DNA of 8,561 nt, taken from assembly GCA_947472965.1 (NCBI GenBank), contig CANJEF010000040.1, positions 1-8,561 on the forward strand, written 5' to 3'. Of this stretch, positions 1 to 6,431 are shown one piece after another. Position numbers and translations under genes: made by a program. The notes beneath the pieces were generated by a model. That model was not told the DNA's origin, ran no database searches, and worked only from the letters and a program-made list of their open reading frames with translations. Source of the stretch: Sphingobacteriales bacterium (GTDB lineage: Bacteria > Bacteroidota > Bacteroidia > Chitinophagales > Chitinophagaceae). Numbering within the stretch: the stretch's first letter is position 1; every line of letters begins with the position of its first letter.

Positions 1-631
1 CAATGTCAATTATTTTTTTTCTGGTAACTCCTTGTAAAATATTTTGCTTTGGTGTTACTAATTCATGTTGTTTATTTATGACAAAGAAATTTGATCTAGG
101 GCATTCAGTTACAAAGCCGTTGTTATGATAAAGAATATCATCAGCATTATTTTCTTTCATCCATGGTTGAAGCCAGATGGCCATTAGATAGTCTGTGGTT
201 TTTACATGGGGAAGCTGGCGTTGGAATTCATTTGATACCAGCTTAATACCAGTATCTGGCAGTTTATCTGGCGGTGGCTTAAGGCTTTGTTGAATAATAG
301 AAAGTCTTGGCTCAGTAATTTTATATCCATCATCAGATGCCCCACCTGTTAAGATTAATCTGATACCTGAATCTTTTAAAGCATTTGTATTTATGAGTTG
401 TTGTATAATTGATTTTAATTCAGCTTTTTCTTGTTGAATCTTCAAACGCATCACTTCTGCAGAATAATAAAAACGATTAAGATGGTCATCAATAAAAAGT
501 GGTTTATCACCAGCCACTCTTAAAAAATCAAAGACACCATATCCGCGTTGAATCCCAAGATCGTTAATTGGAATAGTAGCTTGTTCAATTGTATCAAATT
601 TTCCATTAATGTACGATATGTTGTTATTCAT
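1..631 (-). CDS. Class IV PLP-dependent aminotransferase, 3' end cut by window edge
   Basis: The reverse strand reads open from an ATG at 631-629 to the window edge, giving 210 residues; the C-terminal part, probably 60-80 residues, lies outside. The family (branched-chain aminotransferase, D-amino acid aminotransferase, aminodeoxychorismate lyase) uses pyridoxal phosphate. Landmarks seen: QRGYGVFD at 28-35, the usual fold-IV N-terminal signature; DDHLNRF at 48-54 with the phosphate-side Arg53; KTTDYL at 144-149 with the likely Schiff-base Lys144; TECPRSNFF at 175-183 with Glu176, expected to contact the PLP ring nitrogen; and GVTR at 201-204. There is no signal peptide, so it should be cytosolic. 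It is divergent from the serine hydrolase. No Shine-Dalgarno sequence precedes the ATG. The family is clear. The substrate (branched-chain amino acid, D-alanine or aminodeoxychorismate) cannot be settled from this fragment, so no symbol is given. Confidence 0.88.
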   Translation of the reverse strand, partial: MNNNISYINGKFDTIEQATIPINDLGIQRGYGVFDFLRVAGDKPLFIDDHLNRFYYSAEVMRLKIQQEKAELKSIIQQLINTNALKDSGIRLILTGGASDDGYKITEPRLSIIQQSLKPPPDKLPDTGIKLVSNEFQRQLPHVKTTDYLMAIWLQPWMKENNADDILYHNNGFVTECPRSNFFVINKQHELVTPKQNILQGVTRKKIIDI

Positions 632-902
632 GATTAAGTTTGTTTATTCAAACGGAATATTAAAAAAATATAAAGCAATTTATTAAATGGAGCTTTATCT
701 ATAAAAAAGGTTTTGTCTAAATTTTTAAAATATTCTAACTAGATACAATAGCGGTGACAAAATACATTATTTGTTAATAAAGTAAGGGGTTTATATTATA
801 TCGTCATTTTTGATTACACTAATTTATATTTGGGAATGAATTGAAATTATATATATAAAATTCAACTCTACCATCAATTGAATTCCTTTAAAAACTTCTT
901 CA
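632..902. other. AT-rich divergent intergenic region
   Basis: This 271-bp spacer separates two divergent start codons and should hold the promoters of both flanking genes. It is very AT-rich, with a TATATATA run near 850-857. I found no credible small gene or RNA in it. A plausible -7 element for the rightward gene is listed separately at 825-832. No convincing CAAAnnTA (reverse -7) was found for the leftward aminotransferase. A 5-bp inverted repeat, GTTTG/CAAAC around 638-653, lies in the aminotransferase leader but is too short to interpret. Confidence 0.5.
825..832 (+). promoter_or_regulatory. Candidate Bacteroidota -7 element for the serine hydrolase
   Basis: TATATTTG fits the Bacteroidota sigma-ABfrA -7 consensus TAnnTTTG. 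It sits 70 bp before the ATG at 903, implying a leader of roughly 60 nt. The nearest upstream TTTG (809-812) is only 12 bp away, shorter than the usual spacing of about 19 bp, so the -33 half is poor. In AT-rich DNA such an octamer can occur by chance. Confidence 0.3.
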
Positions 903-2120
903 ATGAGAATTACTATTTATTTAATTTGTTCATTTTTTACATTTTCTGGATTTGCACAAAAGCAACTTTCAAAGTCATATTTTCCTTCCAAGTCAACTTG
1001 GGAAACAAAGCTTCCAAGCCAGGTTGGAATGGACTCAGCAAAACTAAATGAGGCTGTTCTTTTTGCTGTTGCCAATGAATCGAAAGCGCCTCGCGACCAG
1101 GAGCTTTCGCAGGCAATGGGCTTTGGTAAAGAGCCTTTTAGTGATGGCGTCGGTCCTTTTGCAGAAAGAGGTGGACCCTGCGGAGTCATCATTCACAAAG
1201 GATATATCATTGCAAGCTGGGGTGATGTTGAAAGGGTTGATATAACACACAGTGTTACAAAGAGTTTTTTATCTACTGTTGTTGGATTGGCTGTTGAGCG
1301 GGGATTGATAAAAAGTATTGATGATAAGGTTTATTCTTACTTACCACCTATTGAAGTGTTTGACAATAATCCGTATCGAAAACCGGAAGACCTTGGCAAA
1401 CCACAGTTTTTACAACCCTTTCAAACAGAACATAATAAGAAAATAAGTTGGAATCATTTGTTGCGACAAACCAGTGATTTTGAAGGAACGCTTTGGGGCA
1501 AGCCTGATTGGGCCGATAGGCCGAACGATAAGCCACAGGAGTGGTTAACCAGAACAAGAAATGAACCGGGCACAACCTGGAAATATAATGATACAAGGGT
1601 GAATGCACTTGCTCTGGCTGCAACACTCGTTTGGCATCGTCCTTTACCGGAGGTATTGAGGGAATTAATCATGGAACCAATTGGTTCAAGCAATACGTGG
1701 CATTGGACTGGATATAGAAATTCATGGATCGTGTTGGATGGAAAGGCTCTTCAATCTGTGAGTGGAGGTGGTCATTTTGGTGGCGGTATGTTTATCAGCG
1801 CTATGGATATGGCAAGGTTTGGATTGTTGAGCTATCATAAGGGAAACTGGAACGGAAAGCAACTTATCCCAGAAAAATGGATTGAGCTTTCAACCACACC
1901 CACCTCAGCAAATACCGGATATGGCTTCATGAATTATTTTCTCAACACGGATAAAAAATTACTTCCATCAGCATCGGAAGATGTTTTTGTTCATATTGGG
2001 AATGGAACAAATATGATCTATGTTGATAGAAAGAATGAATTGGTTGCGGTTGTAAGGTGGATTGAAAATAATGCAATGGATGGTTTTGTTTCCAGGATGT
2101 TAGGGTCCATAAAAAAATAA
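903..2120 (+). CDS. Exported serine hydrolase, beta-lactamase/PF00144 family
   Basis: The 405-residue product is complete. Residues 1-19 look like a Sec signal peptide (hydrophobic stretch ending SGFA, cleavage likely before Gln19) with no lipobox Cys, so it is probably periplasmic. Penicillin-binding-protein-fold motifs appear in order: SVTK at 117-120 gives nucleophile Ser117 and Lys120; YND at 228-230 takes the place of the Tyr-x-Asn motif; HIG at 364-366 is the equivalent of Lys-Thr-Gly. HLLRQTSDF at 186-193 and SVSGGGHFGGG at 285-295 are typical of COG1680 esterase/amidase-like members. The family includes class C beta-lactamases, D-Ala-D-Ala peptidases, esterases and 6-aminohexanoate-dimer hydrolase. 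The substrate is unknown, and antibiotic resistance should not be assumed. The ATG at 903 directly precedes the signal peptide; no Shine-Dalgarno is visible. It converges on the GH95-like gene with abutting stop codons. Confidence 0.87.
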   Translation: MRITIYLICSFFTFSGFAQKQLSKSYFPSKSTWETKLPSQVGMDSAKLNEAVLFAVANESKAPRDQELSQAMGFGKEPFSDGVGPFAERGGPCGVIIHKGYIIASWGDVERVDITHSVTKSFLSTVVGLAVERGLIKSIDDKVYSYLPPIEVFDNNPYRKPEDLGKPQFLQPFQTEHNKKISWNHLLRQTSDFEGTLWGKPDWADRPNDKPQEWLTRTRNEPGTTWKYNDTRVNALALAATLVWHRPLPEVLRELIMEPIGSSNTWHWTGYRNSWIVLDGKALQSVSGGGHFGGGMFISAMDMARFGLLSYHKGNWNGKQLIPEKWIELSTTPTSANTGYGFMNYFLNTDKKLLPSASEDVFVHIGNGTNMIYVDRKNELVAVVRWIENNAMDGFVSRMLGSIKK

Positions 2121-4397
2121 TTAATTCATTTTTCCCAACTCTAACACACTACCAGCTTTGAATGTTGCAGTGATGAAACCATTGTTTTCATCAACAACTT
2201 TTACATTCATTTGAGATAAAATTTTTATTCCTGATGATGGAGTTTTTATTTTAGCAATTCCTTCTTTTTCAGATCGGATAATAATTTTTTTTATTTCACC
2301 CATTTCCAAATTTGCACTTACAAGAAAAGCTCCTTCTGCCCTTAGTGAATTGAATGAAACATTTTTCCAGGAAACAGGAATAGCTGGGAATACTTCGATG
2401 TAACCTGCATGCGACTGCATCAACATATCCTGTAAACCTGCAGCAAAAGCAAAATTGCCTTCCAGTGTAAAGGGCCTGTAGGTATATTTTGACAATCCTG
2501 ATTTTGTCTGGTCACCGTTCAGGTGAAAACTATTTGAAGAGCAAAAAGCTGTTGCAAAAATTTGCAATGCTTTTGCTGCACCCTCTCCATCTTTTGCTCG
2601 GGCCTTGATATTTGATTCCCATGCATAAGAATATCCGCACCAGTTATCGGGACCAATGCTGTCTAATAATGAAATGGTGTTATGAATTATTTCCTGTTCT
2701 TGTTTTCCATTTTCCCACTTGATCAATCCAAGTGGGTGGATGGCCATCATGTGTGAAAAGTGACGGTGTGAAACATTGTATTCAAGTGTTGGCGCAAACA
2801 TCAACTCCTTGTTTTTAGAGATAGAAAAATCGGGCAATTCATGGAGTAATGAATCCCAATGTGCGGATTCATTTTTTAATCCAAGTTCCGTTGCAAGTTC
2901 TTTTGCTGCAGTGAAGTTGAATTTCATGAGTGACAGATCATAGTTGGAATTCTCATTGAACCATGCACTCAGGCTGTTGTCATTTATTTCAGGACTGGAA
3001 CTGATTGGAAGTTTTCTGATACCTTTTTCATTTTTTGCAGTGATGTTTTCAAGAAATACTGCAACATCTTTTATCCATGGATACGCACGATTTCTCAAAA
3101 AAGCAGTGTCCATGCCGTATCGCCATTGCAAGTAGTAATGGTGCGAAAGCCATGAGGAGACCGTTGGCGAAAGTGAATATTGAATCCATCCACCCATCTC
3201 TGTTCCATTTAATGTGGTTACACCGGGAACGGCGAGGCCATCAACACCAAAAAATAATTTGGTATATCGTTTGTAGTTTTCCTTGTTTTGATCGAGGTGA
3301 TCAAGATATGCCATGCCTTCTTCAAGGTGGTTTCCACTATACGATGGCCAATAGCTTAATTGTGTATTGAGGTCGTGGTGATAATCACCTTTCCATGGTG
3401 GTATTCTTCCATTATCTGCTGTCCATATAGCTTGCAGGGAAATCGGGGGTGCACCAACCCTCGATGTTGAACCGAATTTATATTGTTCAAGGTACCATTG
3501 TTTTTCAATTACTGTATCCGGCACTTTCAATCCTGATTTATTCCAAAATATACTCCACCACGATGAATGTGACTGACTATTTTCATTGATGCCTTCCTTA
3601 AGTGCTGTTTCAATAAATGAATAATCATCATTGAACTTCTTTTTTTTATTTTCTGTGGAGATGGTCCAAGCTCCTTCAATAGAAGTTGGTGAATTATATT
3701 TCCATTGGATTGTTATTTTATATTTGAATCCGCCCCAACCATGCTGTACATAAGTGATGCTATTGTCAGTTCTCTTGATGTTTCCTTGTTTGTATCTTAA
3801 TCTTCCCAGGTCATCTCCTCCTACTGGATCAGCAATATTTTTAACCGGATTGTTGTACAAGGGTGCAACCAATGTCAAATCAAAATCTCTAGGGATATTT
3901 TCAAATGAAAACCATCCTATTGGTTTTGTTGCATGTACAAATGTGTTGAGAACAATACCTGTTTGCCATGTTACCTTTACGGTAGCGGTTTTGATATCAA
4001 GCTCTGATGAAACCACCTCTCCCCATCTTTTCATATCGAATTCAACTGCACCACCAGGAATTTTTGTAGGTGCAGGTTCATGGTCGTATGGCCAATCAAA
4101 ATTATCTTGAACAGGTTTATAGTCTTTTTTAAAAACCTGTTCCTGTATCCATTTGTATTTGAATTCTTTTCGGTGCAATCCTTTCATGGGACGTTCATCC
4201 CAAAGTTCTGCCTGGTCGAGTGAAAAGCGAAGGTTCCCATCTTTATTCCAAACAAGTGCGCCCAACATACCATTGCCAATGGGTAGGGCCTCATCCCATC
4301 TGGTCGGAAGGGAATCGAAAATCAAGTTGTGTTTTTTTTCTTGGCCTTTGGAAACGAATGAAATCATCAAGAAGGAGAGCACAATAAATTGCTTCAT
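2121..4397 (-). CDS. Exported GH95-like glycoside hydrolase with altered catalytic residues
   Basis: The 758-residue product is about full length for GH95 (alpha-L-fucosidase/alpha-L-galactosidase, inverting). Residues 1-18 form a Sec signal peptide with cleavage likely before Gln19; there is no lipobox. The N-terminal beta domain (about 25-270) carries WDEALPIGNGMLGALVW at 34-50, a family hallmark. The (alpha/alpha)6 domain (about 275-650) has LQAIW at 321-325, HHDLNTQLSYWPS at 340-352, SSSPE at 467-471, HRHFSHM at 544-550 and the GYSYAWE region near 588-594. The C-terminal beta domain (about 655-758) begins QDMLMQSHAGYIEVFPAIP. By motif comparison with the Bifidobacterium enzyme AfcA, the acid Glu566 is kept as Glu470 and Asn423 as Asn344, while Asn421 is Asp342 and Asp766 is Glu646. 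Membership of GH95 or a sister group is well supported, but fucosidase activity should not be assumed. No SusC/SusD genes adjoin it. Confidence 0.85.
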   Translation of the reverse strand: MKQFIVLSFLMISFVSKGQEKKHNLIFDSLPTRWDEALPIGNGMLGALVWNKDGNLRFSLDQAELWDERPMKGLHRKEFKYKWIQEQVFKKDYKPVQDNFDWPYDHEPAPTKIPGGAVEFDMKRWGEVVSSELDIKTATVKVTWQTGIVLNTFVHATKPIGWFSFENIPRDFDLTLVAPLYNNPVKNIADPVGGDDLGRLRYKQGNIKRTDNSITYVQHGWGGFKYKITIQWKYNSPTSIEGAWTISTENKKKKFNDDYSFIETALKEGINENSQSHSSWWSIFWNKSGLKVPDTVIEKQWYLEQYKFGSTSRVGAPPISLQAIWTADNGRIPPWKGDYHHDLNTQLSYWPSYSGNHLEEGMAYLDHLDQNKENYKRYTKLFFGVDGLAVPGVTTLNGTEMGGWIQYSLSPTVSSWLSHHYYLQWRYGMDTAFLRNRAYPWIKDVAVFLENITAKNEKGIRKLPISSSPEINDNSLSAWFNENSNYDLSLMKFNFTAAKELATELGLKNESAHWDSLLHELPDFSISKNKELMFAPTLEYNVSHRHFSHMMAIHPLGLIKWENGKQEQEIIHNTISLLDSIGPDNWCGYSYAWESNIKARAKDGEGAAKALQIFATAFCSSNSFHLNGDQTKSGLSKYTYRPFTLEGNFAFAAGLQDMLMQSHAGYIEVFPAIPVSWKNVSFNSLRAEGAFLVSANLEMGEIKKIIIRSEKEGIAKIKTPSSGIKILSQMNVKVVDENNGFITATFKAGSVLELGKMN

Positions 4398-4491
4398 GAA
4401 AAAATGGTATTGAAGATCAATTTACAATTTTTTCAGTGCATATAAAACAGGTTGGTGTAGGACCATCGTTTTATTAAAATACATTTATAAT

Positions 4492-4506
4492 TATAACTAT
4501 GTTATA
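4492..4506 (-). terminator. Weak AT-rich stem-loop after thiL
   Basis: TATAAC (4492-4497) and GTTATA (4501-4506) form a perfect 6-bp inverted repeat with a 3-nt loop directly after the thiL stop. It has little GC and no long U-tract behind it. It might slow transcription between thiL and the GH95-like gene, but it could be chance in AT-rich DNA. The rest of the 109-bp gap (4398-4506) shows no clear promoter or small gene. Confidence 0.2.
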
Positions 4507-5538
4507 CTAGCTTGCCTTGAATGCATTCCATCCTTGTGCAGTGATGTTGTAGGTATTCCCCCCTTTGGTTTTGATTTTGGCGCCTTCTTCAGCATCGGTA
4601 ATATATCCGATTACACTAATGGCTTCTGACAGTGTAAGTTTATCGTAATCATCCTGCTTGATGGTGAAGAGTAATTCATAATCTTCTCCTCCGCTGAGTG
4701 CACAGGCAGTGGGATCAATTTCGAATTTGTATGCTGCCTTTCTTGAATCTTCGTGAATCGGTAATTTCTCCTCATAGATAACACATCCAACGGCACTTTT
4801 TTCGCAAATGTGTAAGAGTTCTGAACTAAGTCCATCGCTGATATCCATCATCGAAGTAGGAACAATTCCTTTTTCTTGCAACAGTTCAAAAACGTCCTTT
4901 TTTGCTTTCGGTTTAAGTAGTCTGCCTATTACGTAGGTCTCATTTTCAAGGTCGGGTTGAACGCCAGGACTTTCCATAAAAATTTGTTTTTCCCTTTCAA
5001 GAAAAAGCAAACCAATATATGCACCACCAAGGTCTCCGGAACAACAAATAAGGTCTCCTTTTTGTGCCGTAGTTCTTTTTACAATTTTATCTTCTGTGGC
5101 CTCACCTATTGCTGTTATTGAAATAATGAATCCTTTTTGTGATGATGAGGTATCGCCTCCAACAAGATCCACTCCGTGTTCTTCACATGCCAAATACACC
5201 CCTTCATAAAATTCTTCCAGCGCTTCAACACTAAGCTTGTTGCTGATACCTACACTTAATAGAATTTGCGTTGGCATTGCATTCATGGCATAGATGTCAC
5301 TCAGGTTAACGATGACTGATTTGTATCCAAGGTGCTTTAATGGGGTGTATGATAAATCGAAATGCACGCCTTCAATCAGCATATCTGTTGACACAACGGT
5401 TTGTTTTCCGAAGTGATCAATAACAGCTGCGTCGTCACCCACGCCGAGGATGGATGATACGTTTTGAAGCTCTATGTTTTTAGTGAGGTGGTGAATCAAT
5501 CCAAATTCACCGTAGTCTTTTATTTCTGTTCTTGACAT
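4507..5538 (-). CDS. thiL: Thiamine-monophosphate kinase
   Basis: ThiL phosphorylates thiamine monophosphate with ATP to give thiamine diphosphate, the last step of cofactor synthesis, in the cytosol. From the start used here the product is 343 residues, normal for the family. Visible motifs: RTEIKDYGEFGLI at 3-15, the N-terminal signature; GVGDDAAV at 32-39 and STDMLIEGVHF at 50-60, Mg/ATP-binding Asp residues; LSDIYAMNA at 79-87; GGDTSSS at 127-133; MMDISDGLSSE at 230-240; and SGGEDYELLF at 282-291. An in-frame ATG at 5565-5563 would add nine residues and overlap the upstream gene by 25 bases. The ATG at 5538-5536 is preferred because family members usually begin just before the RTEI motif. 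It then starts 2 nt after the phosphatase stop, suggesting co-transcription and translational coupling. Confidence 0.95.
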   Translation of the reverse strand: MSRTEIKDYGEFGLIHHLTKNIELQNVSSILGVGDDAAVIDHFGKQTVVSTDMLIEGVHFDLSYTPLKHLGYKSVIVNLSDIYAMNAMPTQILLSVGISNKLSVEALEEFYEGVYLACEEHGVDLVGGDTSSSQKGFIISITAIGEATEDKIVKRTTAQKGDLICCSGDLGGAYIGLLFLEREKQIFMESPGVQPDLENETYVIGRLLKPKAKKDVFELLQEKGIVPTSMMDISDGLSSELLHICEKSAVGCVIYEEKLPIHEDSRKAAYKFEIDPTACALSGGEDYELLFTIKQDDYDKLTLSEAISVIGYITDAEEGAKIKTKGGNTYNITAQGWNAFKAS

Positions 5539-5540
5539 AA

Positions 5541-6317
5541 TCAGAGGTGTGTGTTTGAAATCCATTTTAGCAATTCATCATGGATCTTTCCATTGGTTGC
5601 TACAATATGAGGTTGATAAGGAGAATAGCCATGTCCCTTGAAGTCGGTAACCCTTCCTCCAGCTTCTTCTACCATTAGAAATCCTGCGGCACTATCCCAA
5701 GCCATGAGTTTGTGTTCATAAAATCCATCAAACCTTCCGGCGGCTACCCAGCAAAGATCGATTGCTGCTGAGCCCAATCTCCTCACTGGGATACCTTCCC
5801 GAATGAGTCTGCTGAAAACCTCTAAAGGTCCATTTGGTATATCCAGGTAAGTGTATGGGAACCCTGTAACGAGACAGGCATGTTTTACCTGGTGCTGTTT
5901 GCTTACTTCCAATCTGCGATCATTCAAAAAAGCACCTTGTCCCTTTTCTGCTAAAAAGAATTCATTCATCATCGGGTTGTAAACGGCACCCATGATGACT
6001 TCATCATTTTTTTCAACGGCAATGCTAACACAACACAATGGTATTCCGTTAGCGAAATTGATGGTACCATCAATCGGATCGATGATCCATTTATAAGGGG
6101 AGTCGGTTTTAACTTCACCCATCTCTTCGCTTAAAATAAAATGATCCGGGAATTCTTTTCTGATGATATCAATAATAAGTGCTTCAGAGGCTTTGTCAAC
6201 TTCGGTTACAAGGTTGTTTGGACCATCCTTGAATTCGATTGAAAATTTTCCGTTGATCCTTTCCTGGATTAATTTACCAGCTGCTTCAGCAGCTTTGATG
6301 AGGGTGCTTTTTAGCAT
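5541..6317 (-). CDS. Inositol monophosphatase family protein (SuhB-like)
   Basis: The 258-residue product is the usual length for the Mg-dependent, Li-sensitive phosphatase family, which removes phosphate from inositol phosphates and related sugar or nucleotide phosphates in the cytosol. Metal-site motifs are all present: SEEMGE at 63-68 (Glu64/Glu65), WIIDPIDGTINFANG at 77-91 (Asp80, Asp83) and AWDSAAG at 206-212 (Asp208) followed by EEAGGRVTDF at 217-226. No key residue is missing. Members include SuhB, histidinol-phosphatase HisN-like enzymes and CysQ. The long unbroken WIIDPIDGTINF motif fits the SuhB/inositol monophosphatase branch best, but the true substrate is unknown. It is followed after 2 nt by thiL. 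There is no established metabolic link between the two, so the pairing may be simple operon packing. The ATG at 6317 is preceded by a possible -7 element and no Shine-Dalgarno. Confidence 0.92.
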   Translation of the reverse strand: MLKSTLIKAAEAAGKLIQERINGKFSIEFKDGPNNLVTEVDKASEALIIDIIRKEFPDHFILSEEMGEVKTDSPYKWIIDPIDGTINFANGIPLCCVSIAVEKNDEVIMGAVYNPMMNEFFLAEKGQGAFLNDRRLEVSKQHQVKHACLVTGFPYTYLDIPNGPLEVFSRLIREGIPVRRLGSAAIDLCWVAAGRFDGFYEHKLMAWDSAAGFLMVEEAGGRVTDFKGHGYSPYQPHIVATNGKIHDELLKWISNTHL

Positions 6318-6321
6318 GCTG

Positions 6322-6329
6322 CGAAGGTA
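6322..6329 (-). promoter_or_regulatory. Candidate -7 element before the phosphatase-thiL pair
   Basis: On the reverse strand the octamer is TACCTTCG, one mismatch from the Bacteroidota -7 consensus TAnnTTTG. It lies 4 nt before the ATG, so transcription would begin at or next to the start codon, giving a leaderless or nearly leaderless message. No TTTG is seen about 19 bp upstream. The position is suggestive, but the match is imperfect. Confidence 0.3.
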
Positions 6330-6343
6330 CTAAATACAAGGCA

Positions 6344-6360
6344 CTCAGGGACATCCTGGG
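6344..6360 (-). terminator. Possible terminator hairpin after the complete GMC gene
   Basis: CTCAGG (6344-6349) and CCTGGG (6355-6360) pair over 6 bp, with one G-U pair in the RNA and a 5-nt loop. The hairpin is downstream of the GMC stop in the 114-bp gap and upstream of the phosphatase. The following reverse-strand bases are only moderately T-rich (CCTTGTATTT), so termination may be weak. It would separate the GMC transcript from the phosphatase-thiL pair. Confidence 0.33.
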
Positions 6361-6431
6361 CTTGGGATAAATTTACATATATGCTTATTGAAAAGAAATA
6401 GTACTTAAGCGACAACCGGTTTTATTGTGTG

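Noticed and set aside
638..653. GTTTG/CAAAC inverted repeat in the aminotransferase leader as an operator.
   Set aside because: The arms are only 5 bp and the region is very AT-rich, so it could occur by chance.
842..866. Imperfect inverted repeat around a TATATATA run before the serine hydrolase.
   Set aside because: Only the outer five bases pair continuously, and the middle mismatches after that.
903..2120. A beta-lactamase antibiotic resistance gene.
   Set aside because: The SxxK/YxN-like/HxG fold is shared by many esterases and peptidases, and nothing in sequence or context points to beta-lactam hydrolysis.
2121..4397. A polysaccharide utilisation locus centred on the GH95-like gene.
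   Set aside because: No SusC/SusD pair, sugar transporter, sulfatase or hybrid regulator is present in the window, and the flanking genes are housekeeping or generic enzymes.
2944..4413. Several rightward open frames opposite the GH95-like gene.
   Set aside because: They are antisense to a full-length conserved gene, have no recognisable motifs, and are best explained as chance frames.
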